Notes: generated from the sequence alone by a model not told the origin. Counted from the first letter of the stretch, positions 35,332 through 45,557 are shown. The stretch: 64,000 nucleotides of DNA from Pseudomonas fluorescens (GCF_902497625.1 NZ_CABVGX010000017.1:44428-108427); one strand, 5' to 3'. Numbers and translations: made by a program.

Positions 35332-37278
35332 ATGAACATCAAACAAAAGCTGACCTGGGCGTTTGCAATCATCGCCTGCCTGCCAGTGGTACTGGTGGCC
35401 ACCCTCGTTGTGCTGAACTTGCGCAGTGACGCCAAGGACAATTTCGTCGACAGCAGTGGTCGCGAAATTCGTCAGGTCAGCAATGCCATGCAAATCTTTT
35501 TCGACGGCATTAGCCAGAACGTCGATTACCTGGCCTCTCAGCCGCTGATCAAAGAATCCGACGACAGCCTCAAGACTTACATGAGCGCCAACGCGCAGAG
35601 CATTCCCCAAGGCGAGGCCGACAAAAAAGTCTTCGCCCTGCTGCAGAATCTCGGCAACAGCCACCCCTCCTACGCCTACGCGATTCTCGGTACGGCTGCC
35701 GGCGGTTACGTGTCCTGGCCGGACGACGCGAAGCTGAACAACTACGACCCGCGCCAGCGTCCCTGGTACAAAGCGGCGCAGGCCAAACCAGGCAAGCCGT
35801 TTCGAACCGAGGCGTATTACTGGGCCGAGGACGATGCAACCTACGTCAGCACCGTACGCACCATCGATAACAAACTGGGGACCAACGGCGGCGTGGTCAG
35901 CATCGACGTGACGCTCAAGCAGCTCACGGAAATCGTCAAACAGATCAAGCTGGGGGAAAGCGGCTACCTGATGTTGATGGAAAACACCGGCACCGTGCTG
36001 GTCGATCCGAAACAACCGGAACACAACTTCAAACCGTTGAGCAGCCTCGGCGAGGGTTACGCACAATTGGGCAAGGCCGGCAAAGGGCTGGTGGAAGTCG
36101 AGCTCAATGGCGAGCGCTACATGGCCAACGTCTGGCCCTCGGAGCAACTCGGCTGGACATTTGTCGGCCTGATCAAACAGGACGATGTGATGAGCTCGGC
36201 CACACAGCTGACCTGGCTGATCGCAATTATTGCGGCTGTGCTCGCGGTGATTTTCGCCGTGGTCGGCGCCAGCTTCGCCAGCGTCATCGTGCGCCCGATC
36301 CGTAGCGTCGCCAGCGGCCTGGAAGGCATTGCTCAGGGTGAAGGGGATTTGACCAAAAACCTGCAGGTGCGTGGCAGCGATGAAACCGCGCAACTGGCCA
36401 GCTGGTTCAACCAATTCCTGGCGGCGATTCGTAATTTGATTCAAAGCATCGGTGGCGCCGCGACGAAAATCCTCGCCACCTCGAAAAGCTCGACGCAGGT
36501 GTCCAGCGACATGGCCGAAGCGGCCGGACGTCAGCGTGAAGCAGTGGACATGGTGTCCACGGCGTTCCACGAAATGGTCGCCACCGCCAACGAAGTCGCG
36601 CGCTCGTGCAGCCAGGCGGCAGAGTCGGCCGACAGTGGCCAGCGTCAAGCGCGCGAAGGTCAGCAACAGATCGATGCGGCGGTGAGCAGTGTCGATCGCT
36701 TGAGTCAGGAGATCGAGCAGTCGGCGCAGTCGATGCAACAGCTGGAACGCGACAGCAATGACATTCAGTCGATTCTGGGCACCATCCGCTCGATTGCCGA
36801 ACAGACTAATTTGCTGGCGCTGAACGCTGCCATTGAAGCGGCCCGGGCCGGTGAGCAAGGTCGCGGTTTTGCGGTGGTGGCCGACGAGGTGCGGGCCCTG
36901 GCCAAACGCACGGCCGATTCCACTGCGGAGATCGACGGGCTGCTGGGCACTCTGGCCAAACGTACCAGCCAGGTGACTCATCAAATGCGCGCGAGCCTGG
37001 AAGTGTCGCAACAATCGGTCACTCGCATCGGCGAAGCGCGCAGCAGTTTCGGGCAGATTCGTGAGTCAGTGGACGTGATCCGCGACATGAATACCCAGAT
37101 TGCGACGGCGGCGGAACAACAGCATCAGGTGGCTGAAGACATCAATCGGCACATCAGCCAGATTCACGGTGATGCGCAGTTGGTGGCGGAACTGGCGGAC
37201 TCGGCGCGGCTGGATTCGCAGAGTCTGGCCGGGTTGTCGAATGAGCTGGATGGGTTGGTTCGGCGGTTCAGGACCTGA
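35332..37278 (+). CDS. methyl-accepting chemotaxis protein with dCache domain
   Basis: A 648-residue chemoreceptor. TM1 is near residues 8-30, a periplasmic double-Cache region covers about 35-280 ([17 protein letters not shown] is the ligand-pocket signature of PctA-like receptors), TM2 is near 285-310 ([20 protein letters not shown]), then HAMP and a cytoplasmic signalling domain with [20 protein letters not shown] at the hairpin tip. The RxWY motif hints at amino acids or other amine ligands, but the full amino-acid motif is not complete. A monocistronic gene. Confidence 0.93.
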   Translation: MNIKQKLTWAFAIIACLPVVLVATLVVLNLRSDAKDNFVDSSGREIRQVSNAMQIFFDGISQNVDYLASQPLIKESDDSLKTYMSANAQSIPQGEADKKVFALLQNLGNSHPSYAYAILGTAAGGYVSWPDDAKLNNYDPRQRPWYKAAQAKPGKPFRTEAYYWAEDDATYVSTVRTIDNKLGTNGGVVSIDVTLKQLTEIVKQIKLGESGYLMLMENTGTVLVDPKQPEHNFKPLSSLGEGYAQLGKAGKGLVEVELNGERYMANVWPSEQLGWTFVGLIKQDDVMSSATQLTWLIAIIAAVLAVIFAVVGASFASVIVRPIRSVASGLEGIAQGEGDLTKNLQVRGSDETAQLASWFNQFLAAIRNLIQSIGGAATKILATSKSSTQVSSDMAEAAGRQREAVDMVSTAFHEMVATANEVARSCSQAAESADSGQRQAREGQQQIDAAVSSVDRLSQEIEQSAQSMQQLERDSNDIQSILGTIRSIAEQTNLLALNAAIEAARAGEQGRGFAVVADEVRALAKRTADSTAEIDGLLGTLAKRTSQVTHQMRASLEVSQQSVTRIGEARSSFGQIRESVDVIRDMNTQIATAAEQQHQVAEDINRHISQIHGDAQLVAELADSARLDSQSLAGLSNELDGLVRRFRT

Positions 37279-37906
37279 TTTGCAACTGCCGTGAGCGCTT
37301 GGCGGCCGGTTGTGGGATCGCCACCAGGATCAGGCTCGGACACAAGGAATCGAATCTCACCACCCCTATGGGAGCTGAGTTTGCTCTCGATGGCGGACTT
37401 GAATTTTACTGAATCTTCGAGGATGTGCTCGGTTCACTGTGGGAGCTGGCTTGCCTGCGATGGCTGTGTTCCGAGCGATGAATTTTTTGGGGGTGTACAT
37501 ATCCATTGCTGCGGTAGCGACTGAAATTGGTTCCGCTTTTACAGCGGGTCACTTGGAAAAGCACCAAGTAACCAAGTGCTCTTGCCCCTGACGTCCGGTG
37601 GCTCGCTAATGCTCGCCATGCCTTCGCTCCGGTCCTGCTCCGTGGGCCCGCCGCGATCGGCCATCCTTGGCCGTGCGCGGCTAACCCGGCATCCATGCCG
37701 GGTTGCCCACTGCGCAGAACCTCCACTCAGCCTCCCGAGGTGGCGCTAACCGCCACAGCTCGCCGAGGCGGCCTGATAGCCGACCTAGCTGTTGGATTTG
37801 TCCGCATTTCAATTTGCGGGAGTCAAGCTGGTCTGTTCGTTCGTTCGTTCGTATTTCAGATGTAGAAGTGACCCGGCGGCGATCCGTCTTGCCCGCGAAA
37901 GCATCC
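37279..37906. repeat. intergenic region with long dispersed-type repeat
   Basis: About 630 nt. The part 37540-37850 has the look of a long intergenic repeat common in P. fluorescens-group genomes, often mis-annotated as short proteins on either strand: CACTTGGAAAAGCACCAAGT, then GGCTCGCTAATGCTCGCC, then internal palindromes such as AACCCGGCATCCATGCCGGG. It ends in a GTTCGTTCGTTCGT tract at about 37836. Weak REP-like motifs lie at 37370 and 37440. The assignment to a repeat family is from memory and unverified. Confidence 0.6.
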
Positions 37907-38698
37907 TCACTGCCGAAACAATTCCCCCGGCGTAAACCCGAACAACCCTCTGAACGCCGCAATAAACGCCGACGTCGAGTCGTACCCGCAAGCCAGCGCC
38001 GCGTTGGTCACACTCTCGCCGCCCTCCAGCACATTCAATGATGACAGCAGTCGCATCCGCTGGCGCCAGCCGCGAAAACTCAAACCGGTCTCGCGCTGGA
38101 ACAGGCGCATCAAGGTTTTCTCCGAGGTGCCTAAGCGACTTGCCCAGTCCTGGAGCGTCACATGCAGCTCAGGGTTTTCGATCAGCTCGTTGCACAATCC
38201 AAGCAAGCGCTGATGCCGCGGCAACGGCAGCGAGAAACCGACTTCCGGCAGATTCGCCAACTGATCCAATAAAACGCTGACCAGACGCGCTTCTGCACTG
38301 TCGCCCTGGGGATATTCCACCGGCAGCTGGCAAAAACTCTTGATCAATTCCCGCGCCAGCGGCGTCACCTCCAGCACTCGGCATCGCCCATCGGCCCATT
38401 GGCAATCTTCACGACGCACGTAAAGACTGCGCATCTCGGCGCGCATCGACGTGACGACCTGGTGCTCGAGATCGGCGGGAATCCAGATACCCCACTGCGG
38501 CGGCGCAAAGAAACCGCCTTCGGCGGTATGCACGCCAAGCACACCGCTGATGGCGTAGGAAAATTGCACCCAGTCGTGGCAATGCGGTGGCGTCCAGGAC
38601 CCGGCATTGAGACTTTCGGCACGGGCGTAGAGGGGACGCGGCAGAACGGTCAATCCAGGGATTGTCCGCTCGAGTGCGAGTTGTCCGTTGGTCGGCAT
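37907..38698 (-). CDS. AraC-family transcriptional regulator with cupin sensor
   Basis: A 263-residue regulator. The N-terminal cupin-like domain (residues about 20-110) includes WTPPHCHDWVQFSYAISGVL; the C-terminal double HTH has TLQDWASRLGTSEKTLMRLF and ALACGYDSTSAFIAAFRGLF. It belongs to the branch of single-gene AraC regulators (NimR-like) that control an adjacent MFS exporter, but no such exporter is next to it here. Target unknown. Confidence 0.92.
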   Translation of the reverse strand: MPTNGQLALERTIPGLTVLPRPLYARAESLNAGSWTPPHCHDWVQFSYAISGVLGVHTAEGGFFAPPQWGIWIPADLEHQVVTSMRAEMRSLYVRREDCQWADGRCRVLEVTPLARELIKSFCQLPVEYPQGDSAEARLVSVLLDQLANLPEVGFSLPLPRHQRLLGLCNELIENPELHVTLQDWASRLGTSEKTLMRLFQRETGLSFRGWRQRMRLLSSLNVLEGGESVTNAALACGYDSTSAFIAAFRGLFGFTPGELFRQ

Positions 38699-38722
38699 GG
38701 ACTGGCCCAGTGTCGCGAAGTG

Positions 38723-38749
38723 GCTGATGAGGCTGATGAGGCTGATGAG
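38723..38749. repeat. 9-nt tandem repeat, three copies
   Basis: GCTGATGAG repeated three times, 25 nt upstream of the AraC-family start codon. Confidence 0.85.
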
Positions 38750-38794
38750 GCGACGGTAAGGTATGCCGCTGATCCATTCAACACCATTGAGCCC

Positions 38795-38888
38795 CCTGTG
38801 GGAGCGAGCCTGCTCGCGAAGGCGGCGTTCCAGTCGATATCTTCAATGACTGAAACATTGCTATCGCGAGCAGGCTCGCTCCCACAGG
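38795..38888. repeat. REPIN with perfect 25-bp arms
   Basis: CCTGTGGGAGCGAGCCTGCT... (38795-38819) and its exact complement ending ...GCTCGCTCCCACAGG (38864-38888) enclose a 44-nt centre. It is a textbook fluorescens-group REPIN located between divergent-side regulator and thiolase genes. Confidence 0.92.
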
Positions 38889-38909
38889 TTCTCGGTTCGA
38901 CCAATAAAA

Positions 38910-40187
38910 TCAGCGTTCGATGATGGCGGTGACGCCTTGGCCGCCAGCGGCGCAAATCGAAATCAGGCCCCTGCCCTTCCCTGCAGCATCGAGCAGCTTG
39001 GCCAGGCTCGCGACAATGCGTCCGCCTGTAGCGGCAAATGGATGCCCGGCCGCCAACGAACTACCTTTGACGTTCAGCCGCGAGCGGTCAATGGAACCCA
39101 GCGGCGCGTCGAGACCCAGTCGGCTTTTGCAGTATTCGGGATCTTCCCAGGCCTTGAGCGTACACAGCACCTGCGCGGCGAATGCCTCGTGAATTTCGTA
39201 GTAATCGAAGTCTTGCAGTGTCAGGCCATTGCGCGCCAGCAAACGCGGAACCGCATACACCGGCGCCATCAAAAGGCCTTCCGCGCCACTGACGAAATCG
39301 ACCGCTGCCGCCTCGCCATCGCGCAGATATGCGAGGATCGGCAAGCCACGTTCCTTCGCCCATTCCTCGCTGCCAAGCAGCACCAATGAGGCGCCATCGG
39401 TGAGCGGCGTCGAATTGCCGGCCGTTAACGTGCCCTTGGCGCTTTTCTCGAAGGCTGGTTTCAGTGAAGCGAGTTTCTCCAGCGTCAAATCAGGGCGCAA
39501 ATTGTTGTCGCGGGTCAGGCCGAGGAACGGCGTCATCAGGTCGTTATGCCAACCTTCGGTGTAGGACGCCGCCATTTTCTGATGGCTTTGCAGGGCAAGT
39601 TGATCCTGCTCCTCGCGCGGGATGTTCCAGCTCTGCGCCATCAATTCGCAGTGTTCGCCCATCGACAGGCCGGTGCGTGGCTCACCGTTGCGGGGGAATT
39701 GCGGGATGAGGTGGCCCGGACGCAGTTGCAGAAACGTTTTCAGTTTGTCCGCAGTGGTTTTGCCACGATTGGCCTGCAGGAGAATTTTGCGCAGGCCTTC
39801 GTTGATGCCGATCGGCGCGTCGGACGTGGTGTCGACGCCGCCGGCAATGCCGCAGTCGATCTGGCCGAGAGCGATTTTGTTCGCCACCAATAATGCGGCT
39901 TCAAGGCCGGTGCCGCACGCCTGCTGAATGTCGTAGGCCGGCGTGGTGGGCGACAGTCGCGAGCCAAGCACGCATTCGCGGGTCAGGTTGAAATCATGGG
40001 AATGCTTGAGCACGGCACCCGCCGCAACTTCGCCCATGCGCTCACCGTGCAGGTTGAACCGCTCGATCAGGCCTTCGAGCGCAGCCGTAAGCATCGCCTG
40101 GTTGCTGGCGGTAGCGTATGGCCCGTTGGAACGGGCGAAGGGAATCCGGTTGCCACCGATGATTGCGACGCGACGCAGCTGAGTCAT
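38910..40187 (-). CDS. acetyl-CoA acetyltransferase (thiolase), FadI-like
   Basis: A 425-residue thiolase: nucleophilic Cys in DIQQACGTGLEAALL (near residue 89), EIHEAFAAQ (catalytic His), AAGHPFAATGG, and the acid/base Cys in SICAAGGQGV at the C-terminus. It belongs to the longer FadI-type subgroup (about 425-440 residues). It degrades or forms 3-ketoacyl-CoA. It is divergent from a ketoacyl reductase and a MaoC hydratase across a 170-nt gap, the three enzymes covering thiolysis, reduction and hydration steps. Substrate chain length unknown. Confidence 0.93.
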   Translation of the reverse strand: MTQLRRVAIIGGNRIPFARSNGPYATASNQAMLTAALEGLIERFNLHGERMGEVAAGAVLKHSHDFNLTRECVLGSRLSPTTPAYDIQQACGTGLEAALLVANKIALGQIDCGIAGGVDTTSDAPIGINEGLRKILLQANRGKTTADKLKTFLQLRPGHLIPQFPRNGEPRTGLSMGEHCELMAQSWNIPREEQDQLALQSHQKMAASYTEGWHNDLMTPFLGLTRDNNLRPDLTLEKLASLKPAFEKSAKGTLTAGNSTPLTDGASLVLLGSEEWAKERGLPILAYLRDGEAAAVDFVSGAEGLLMAPVYAVPRLLARNGLTLQDFDYYEIHEAFAAQVLCTLKAWEDPEYCKSRLGLDAPLGSIDRSRLNVKGSSLAAGHPFAATGGRIVASLAKLLDAAGKGRGLISICAAGGQGVTAIIER

Positions 40188-40358
40188 AAAAGCTCCTGAT
40201 CAAATCCTGAAATTGAGTGCAGTACCTGTGGGCGCAAAGCTTGCTCCAACAATTTCATGCGCCACCGCAATGCCCAAGCGTAGGCTTTATTCGTGAATCG
40301 AACGACTGATTGCCATTCATGGTCCACACTTTGAACCCCAGCTGCTGGAGCGCGTTCC

Positions 40359-41717
40359 ATGTCTGACCGTTATATCGACTTCGCCAACTCGTCCCTCGGC
40401 CATCGTCTGGTCGGCGCCCTTGGTCTGCCGACGCCCGTACGACTGGAGCGCTGGCAAGCGGGCCGGCTGCGCCCGGTCGAAGGAGCGCTGCTGATTGGCG
40501 GCGGTGCACTGGCGGAGAAAGTCAACGCTTTCGCCAATCGCCTCACCGACGCGATATTCAGTTACGGCACCCAACCTGCTCCTGCAACAGCCACCGCCTG
40601 GATTCCAGGGCACGGCCCCAAGCTCAAAGCCGTGGTATTCGATGCAAGCGAGTTGAACCAGACCGACGCGTTGAAACAGCTGCGCGAATTCTTTCAACCG
40701 CTGATGAAAAACCTTGATCACAACGCACACCTGGTGATTCTCGGACGTGACCCGCAAACCCTCAGCGACCCGTTCGCCGCCAGCGCCCAACGCGCGCTGG
40801 AAGGTTTTAGCCGCTCGCTGGCCAAGGAATTACGCGGCGGCGGCGCCTTGCAGTTGATCCAGGTGGGTGAAGGCGCCGAGGATCAACTGGAGGGAGCGCT
40901 GCGCTTCTTCCTGTCGCCCAAGAGCGCCTTCGTTTCCGGGCAAGTGGTTCGGGTGAATGCCTGTAATACTCCGGTCACCGACTGGACCCGCCCACTGTCC
41001 GGGCGTAAGGCACTGGTCACTGGCGCCGCACGCGGGATCGGCGCTTCCATCGCCGAAACGCTGACTCGCGATGGTGCCGACGTGATCCTGCTGGACGTTG
41101 CGCAGGCCAAAAACGATCTCGAAGCCCTCGCCGCCCGACTCGGTGCGCGCAGTGTCACACTGGACATTTGCGCTGAAGACGCCGCTGCGCAGTTGATCGA
41201 ACACTTGCCCGATGGCGTCGATATCGTTGTGCACAACGCCGGTATCACCCGGGATAAAACCCTCGCCAACATGACCCCGGAATTCTGGGACGCTGTACTG
41301 GCGGTCAATCTCAATGCGCCGCAGGTGCTGACCCAGGCGCTGCTCGACAGCGGCACGTTGCGTGACAATGGCCGGGTCATTCTGCTGGCGTCGATCAGCG
41401 GTATCGCCGGTATTCGCGGACAAACCAATTACGCTGCCAGCAAAGCGGGGTTGATCGGCCTGGCGCGGGCCTGGGCGCCGCTGCTCGGTGAGCGCGGGAT
41501 CAGCATCAACGCGGTCGCCCCGGGGTTCATCGAAACCCAGATGACTGCGCACCTGCCATTTGCTGTACGTGAAGGCGGCCGACGCATGAGCTCGCTGGGC
41601 CAGGGCGGCGTGCCGCAAGACGTCGCTGAAGCGGTGGCGTGGTTGGCTCAACCGGGCACCGGCGGCTATACCGGACAAGCACTGCGTGTCTGCGGGCAAA
41701 GTGTACTGGGGGCGTAA
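40359..41717 (+). CDS. 3-oxoacyl-ACP/CoA reductase, long FabG (FabG4-like)
   Basis: A 452-residue high-molecular-weight FabG. The N-terminal about 210 residues are a degenerate Rossmann-like domain, and the C-terminal half is a canonical short-chain dehydrogenase: KALVTGAARGIGASIAETL, HNAGITRDKTLANM, LLASISGIAGIRGQTNYAAS with the YxxxK site. Mycobacterial FabG4-type enzymes reduce 3-ketoacyl-CoA with NADH. The next gene, a MaoC-type hydratase, starts 2 nt after its stop, so both form one unit opposite to the thiolase gene. Confidence 0.92.
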   Translation: MSDRYIDFANSSLGHRLVGALGLPTPVRLERWQAGRLRPVEGALLIGGGALAEKVNAFANRLTDAIFSYGTQPAPATATAWIPGHGPKLKAVVFDASELNQTDALKQLREFFQPLMKNLDHNAHLVILGRDPQTLSDPFAASAQRALEGFSRSLAKELRGGGALQLIQVGEGAEDQLEGALRFFLSPKSAFVSGQVVRVNACNTPVTDWTRPLSGRKALVTGAARGIGASIAETLTRDGADVILLDVAQAKNDLEALAARLGARSVTLDICAEDAAAQLIEHLPDGVDIVVHNAGITRDKTLANMTPEFWDAVLAVNLNAPQVLTQALLDSGTLRDNGRVILLASISGIAGIRGQTNYAASKAGLIGLARAWAPLLGERGISINAVAPGFIETQMTAHLPFAVREGGRRMSSLGQGGVPQDVAEAVAWLAQPGTGGYTGQALRVCGQSVLGA

Positions 41718-41719
41718 CC

Positions 41720-42574
41720 ATGAACAATGACTGGCACACGCTCGACCGCGAGCCGAACTTGCCCTCGTCGTACGCGCAAGCTGCGCTACGGCGCAAGATC
41801 ACCGGCACCACCCTGCCCGAGACGGGGTTGCGATGCTGGGTCGATGTCGATCCGAAGCGCCTGATGGAGTACCGCAAGCTTTGCGGGTATGCCGACAGCG
41901 CTTTGCTGCCGCCGACCTACCCACACGTCCTCGCGTTTGCTTTACAGATGCACTTGCTGACCGCAAAGGACTTTCCGTTCCCGCTGCTTGGTTTGATTCA
42001 CCTGAGCAACCGCATTCGCCTCATACGGCCGATGGGCGGGGTGCATCGCGCGCGGGTCAGCGTGCGGGTAGTCAACCTGCAACCACACGCCAAAGGTGCA
42101 ACGTTCGACCTGCTGACGACCCTGGAAGATCAGTTGGGAACGCTGTGGGAGGGGGAAAGCCAGATGCTCTGTCGTGGTGTGAAGCTTGAGGGAGAACCCG
42201 TCGAAGAAGTCCTGGCCGCAAGCTTGGCGCTCAACGAGGTGGACCGCTGGAAGGCTCCGGCCGATATCGGTCGGCAATACGCGAAAGTGTCGGGCGATTA
42301 CAATCCGATTCACTTAAGTGCCGCGAGCGCCAAGCTGTTTGGCTTCCCGACTGCTATTGCCCACGGTTTGTGGAACAAGGCGCGCACGCTGGCGGCGCTG
42401 GATCAGCATCTACCAACGGCCAACGTCGAGATTGCGGTGCAGTTTCGCAAACCGGTACGCCTGCCCAGCGAGGTGACGTTACTTGCCAGCGCGGCAGGCT
42501 CCAGTGGTGACTTCCAGTTAATGGGCGCCGGGGCACTGGAGCACATGGTCGGGCACTGGCGTCCACTCGCCTGA
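41720..42574 (+). CDS. MaoC-like enoyl-CoA/ACP hydratase
   Basis: A 284-residue double-hotdog protein. The C-terminal hotdog carries YAKVSGDYNPIHLSAASAKL, the hydratase-2 motif with catalytic Asp and His, followed by FPTAIAHGLW. The N-terminal hotdog is degenerate (YADSALLPPTYPHVLAFALQ). The ATG at 41720 lies 2 nt after the stop of the ketoacyl reductase gene; the earlier in-frame ATG (41639) would lie inside that gene. It hydrates trans-2-enoyl-CoA to (R)-3-hydroxyacyl-CoA, feeding the reductase and thiolase next door. Confidence 0.9.
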   Translation: MNNDWHTLDREPNLPSSYAQAALRRKITGTTLPETGLRCWVDVDPKRLMEYRKLCGYADSALLPPTYPHVLAFALQMHLLTAKDFPFPLLGLIHLSNRIRLIRPMGGVHRARVSVRVVNLQPHAKGATFDLLTTLEDQLGTLWEGESQMLCRGVKLEGEPVEEVLAASLALNEVDRWKAPADIGRQYAKVSGDYNPIHLSAASAKLFGFPTAIAHGLWNKARTLAALDQHLPTANVEIAVQFRKPVRLPSEVTLLASAAGSSGDFQLMGAGALEHMVGHWRPLA

Positions 42575-42689
42575 TCAGTCAGCAAAGTTGCCCGCCGGCG
42601 CCAGCGAGCGCTGACTTGTCTTCGCAACTCGCAACCGCCGGGCGACAGAGCCGCCTAGGCGCTGACGTTACTGGTGGTCCGGAAAGCGT

Positions 42690-43253
42690 TTAGCGAGGCG
42701 GATAATTGGCGAGTATCTTGCCAACCGTTTCGCGGATGGCGTTGGCGCGATCGGCCGGATTCGGCGAACCGCTGACCAACTGTTCATCGCTGCCACGCCA
42801 AACCAGTTTACCGTCCTTGCTGTCCAGCAGATCGATCTGAATGATCGCGACCTTGTAACTCACGTTGCGGGTTTCGTTGTACATCGGCCCGCCCCAGTAT
42901 CCATTCCACGGGCTGCCCCATCCGCCTCCACCGCCGTAACTGGTGGTCACTTGCTGTTGGCGCTGCTCGACGATCAGGTAGGTCTGCACGCTGAGATCAC
43001 CCTTGCTGCCCCCGGGTGCCGGGCGCAGGCCGCGCTGATCGAGCTGATCGGCCACCGACTGGCGAAGGCGTTGCTCGGTCAGATCACTTTTGATCCGTGG
43101 ATCATCGGGGCGGTATTGCAGAGCCGGTTCGTTCCAGCTCCAGCTGCGATACGCGGCGAAGTCGCGGCTGGCGTCATAGTCATTGTTGACCTGGTCGGAA
43201 GCACAGGCGCTGAGCAGTGCGGCGACAACCAGTAAAGCGAAACGACGGTACAT
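42690..43253 (-). CDS. DUF4136 lipoprotein
   Basis: A 187-residue lipoprotein: MYRRFALLVVAALLSAC with lipobox LSAC, then DYDASRDFAAYRSWSWNEPA (DUF4136 start), LRQSVADQLDQRGLR, a Gly/Trp/Tyr-rich loop and IQIDLLDSKDGKLVWRGSD. Predicted to lie in the cell envelope. It is paired with a second, related DUF4136 lipoprotein gene directly upstream, about 50 nt apart, probably an old duplication. Function unknown. Confidence 0.9.
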   Translation of the reverse strand: MYRRFALLVVAALLSACASDQVNNDYDASRDFAAYRSWSWNEPALQYRPDDPRIKSDLTEQRLRQSVADQLDQRGLRPAPGGSKGDLSVQTYLIVEQRQQQVTTSYGGGGGWGSPWNGYWGGPMYNETRNVSYKVAIIQIDLLDSKDGKLVWRGSDEQLVSGSPNPADRANAIRETVGKILANYPPR

Positions 43254-43304
43254 GGTAATTCTCCGGGTGAAGACATGAACCTGCGGTAACCAGGGTTCGC
43301 CGGG

Positions 43305-43928
43305 CTAGCTTGGCGGATAAGCCGACATGGCCTTTTCCACCGCTTCGCGAATGGCATCGGTTTGCGCGCCCTGTGAGCCACGATTGCTGGTTTCGGCGCT
43401 CGAACTCCAGACTGGTTGGCCGCTCTTGGCGTCGAACAAGTCTACGCGCACCACTACAACCTGTTCCTGATAGGTGCGCACGATAGGCACCGTGTTGTAC
43501 ATGCCGACACCGCTGCCATAACGATTGTAGCCGCCGTAACTGCCGTAACCGCCACCGTAATAACCGTAGTCGTCGCGAACCTGGCGGATACGGGTTTCCA
43601 GCCGAAGGTTGGCGCTGACAAACAAGTCAGACGGTCGATTGTCGTGCAGCGGGCGCAGGCCACGCTGATCAAGGGCGCTGCTGACGGCTTCGGCGACCTG
43701 TGCCGAATCCGCCCAGGCGGTGCCCGGTGGCAGTTGCCCGTTGAGCCACGACCAGCTGCGGTAACGGCCATAATCACGCGGCGCCGCCGGGTAGGCGCTG
43801 CGGTCAAAGGTGGTAGCCGCTTGCGCTGGCGCCGGCGGAAGAGGTCTGGAACTTGCTACGTAAGGGTTGCTGCCCTGGCAGGCGGCCAGACCCAGACAGA
43901 TCACCAAAAACCCCGAACGACTTTTCAT
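43305..43928 (-). CDS. DUF4136 lipoprotein (paralogue)
   Basis: A 207-residue protein: signal [13 protein letters not shown] with lipobox LAAC, followed by [40 protein letters not shown], a Gly/Tyr-rich loop ([20 protein letters not shown]) and [20 protein letters not shown]. It shares order of motifs with the downstream lipoprotein (42690-43253). It is transcribed after cmoM with a 12-nt gap, so it may belong to that leftward unit. Function unknown. Confidence 0.9.
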   Translation of the reverse strand: MKSRSGFLVICLGLAACQGSNPYVASSRPLPPAPAQAATTFDRSAYPAAPRDYGRYRSWSWLNGQLPPGTAWADSAQVAEAVSSALDQRGLRPLHDNRPSDLFVSANLRLETRIRQVRDDYGYYGGGYGSYGGYNRYGSGVGMYNTVPIVRTYQEQVVVVRVDLFDAKSGQPVWSSSAETSNRGSQGAQTDAIREAVEKAMSAYPPS

Positions 43929-43940
43929 GACGCGCTCCGA

Positions 43941-44690
43941 TCAGATCGGCCGACAGATCCAGTGCAAATAACGCCCAAGCCCGGCGAAGCCTGGGTGGCG
44001 ACGGTGGGCGAGCTCCATTTCGAGCACATCCACCAATTCCGCGCGGACCTGGAATTCCATCGGCATATAGTCGTGAAAAACGCGAACCCCGCTCTGGGTT
44101 TCGACCCGCCACAGGCCTTCAAGTTGCGCCGCAAGTTCTCGCGGATCAAGTGGCTGTTGCGGGGTCAGGCTCTGTTTCTCGCCGGCCATGTCGTTCTTGC
44201 GCATTTTTCGAAAGTGGCCCTTGAGCAGGTTGCGATAGATCAGCGCATCGCGGTTGTAAAACGCCAGCGACAACCAGCCATCTGGCTTGGTCAGTTGATG
44301 CAGCACCGGCAGGATCGCGTGGGGCTCGGCGAGCCATTCGAGTACCGCGTGACAAAGCACCAGATCATAGGGTTCGTTTAGCTGTCCGCGCAGATCCTGC
44401 CAGGGCGCCTGAATGAATGTCGCGCTTAGTCCAGCCTCGGCGAACCGCTGCCGGGCACCTTCGAGCATCGGCTTGGCAGGCTCGGCCAAGGTTAGATCAT
44501 GCCCGCGTTCGGCCAGCCACAGCGACATGTGACCGAGGCCGGCACCGATGTCGAGCACGCGCAATGGACGCTCGGGCAAGACTTCGGCCAGGTCAGCCTG
44601 AAGCACAGCGAGGCGAATCGCCCCTTTGGCGCCGCCGTAGATTTTCTCTGCGAAACGGGTCGCCAGTTGATCGAAATGACGGTCGCTCAT
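43941..44690 (-). CDS. cmoM: tRNA 5-carboxymethoxyuridine methyltransferase CmoM (SmtA-like)
   Basis: A 249-residue class I SAM methyltransferase: LRVLDIGAGLGHMSLWLAER (SAM motif I), acidic LAEPAKPML, LVLCHAVLEWLAEPHAILP and GVRVFHDYMP, closely following E. coli CmoM in order (…DLILFHAVLEWVADP…, …TGVRVFHDYL…). It methylates the wobble cmo5U to mcmo5U in certain tRNAs. The ATG shares its A with the TGA of the MazG-like gene upstream, so translation is coupled. Confidence 0.9.
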   Translation of the reverse strand: MSDRHFDQLATRFAEKIYGGAKGAIRLAVLQADLAEVLPERPLRVLDIGAGLGHMSLWLAERGHDLTLAEPAKPMLEGARQRFAEAGLSATFIQAPWQDLRGQLNEPYDLVLCHAVLEWLAEPHAILPVLHQLTKPDGWLSLAFYNRDALIYRNLLKGHFRKMRKNDMAGEKQSLTPQQPLDPRELAAQLEGLWRVETQSGVRVFHDYMPMEFQVRAELVDVLEMELAHRRHPGFAGLGRYLHWICRPI

Positions 44691-44992
44691 CAGCCGAATC
44701 TCCGTTCGCTGTCGGCGAGTTTGCTGCGCACGACTTCATTCATGTCCAAACCGAGCTCGCTGCACAACAGCAGAAGGTAAAGCACAATGTCGCCGACTTC
44801 CTGCCCCGCGTGGACGAGTTTGTCGGCTGGCAACTGGCGGGACTGGTCTTCGCTCAGCCACTGGAAGATTTCCACCAGCTCGGACATCTCCACGCTCGCG
44901 GCCATCGCCAGGTTTTTCGGGCTGTGAAATTGTCTCCAATCATTGCGATCGCGGATGGCGTGCAGGCGTTCGGTCAGTTCAACTAGGTTCAT
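44690..44992 (-). CDS. MazG-like nucleotide pyrophosphohydrolase
   Basis: A 100-residue all-alpha NTP pyrophosphatase. LAMAASVEMSELVEIFQWLS carries the ExxE of helix 2, and LVHAGQEVGDIVLYLLLLCS carries the ExxD metal ligands. It belongs to the RS21-C6/dCTPase-like branch that cleaves non-canonical (d)NTPs. The frame extends upstream to 45157, but ATG 44992 has AGGAGA at 6 nt and gives the family length. Its stop overlaps the cmoM start. Confidence 0.9.
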   Translation of the reverse strand: MNLVELTERLHAIRDRNDWRQFHSPKNLAMAASVEMSELVEIFQWLSEDQSRQLPADKLVHAGQEVGDIVLYLLLLCSELGLDMNEVVRSKLADSERRFG

Positions 44993-45185
44993 CGGGCTCT
45001 CCTGAAGGCGTATAGCTTCGGGGGGATCTTTAATCATGGCAAGGTTTGTGTAGCAGCAGACGAGGCCTGCTATAAGTCCTGGGCCATACTCAGGCAACTT
45101 CGCGTCGGGGAACTCGGCGCCCTGATACATAGCCAAAGCCTCAAGTGCGGCAACCACGCCACCACGCTCATCAAGGGATGTTCAC

Positions 45186-45479
45186 ATGCAGGTAGAAAGC
45201 TTCTTCGAATGGCTCGGCCAGGCACTCGGTTCGGTCATCCGCTTCATCGTCGACGGCCTCAGTGGCCTGTTCAATCTGTTGAGCAACGCCGGCAGCAACT
45301 TTGTCGAGGGGCTGTCTCGAACCCTGGGCATGGACACCTCGATCATCAGCATTCTGGCGTTGATCGTTGGGCTGATACTGTTGTGGTCAGCGATTCGCGC
45401 GTTCATGAGTGCGTCGATCATCATGGGGATCATCTGGTTGCTGCTGGGGCTGTGGCTACTGAGCTGGATAATCCACTAA
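45186..45479 (+). CDS. small inner-membrane protein of unknown function
   Basis: A 97-residue protein with an amphipathic N-terminal half (ESFFEWLGQALGSVIRFIVD) and two hydrophobic segments (SIISILALIVGLILLWSAIR; IIMGIIWLLLGLWLLSWIIH). It begins 29 nt after a putative promoter region shared with the divergent MazG gene. No family recognised; the reading frame is well supported by composition. Confidence 0.75.
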   Translation: MQVESFFEWLGQALGSVIRFIVDGLSGLFNLLSNAGSNFVEGLSRTLGMDTSIISILALIVGLILLWSAIRAFMSASIIMGIIWLLLGLWLLSWIIH

Positions 45480-45557
45480 ATCACCGGCCCCCATGGTAGC
45501 GAGCACGCTCGCTGCCACATTGAAATCGTTACAATGCGCGCTCCTCAAGGAGCCTGC

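Noticed and set aside
35290..37014. 574-codon open frame antisense to the chemoreceptor
   Set aside because: A shadow frame caused by GC-rich codon bias; composition is His/Arg/Gln-rich and the plus-strand protein has clear domains.
37406..37726. 106-codon frame on the minus strand
   Set aside because: Lies in a dispersed intergenic repeat of a type commonly mis-annotated as protein; no ribosome-binding site.
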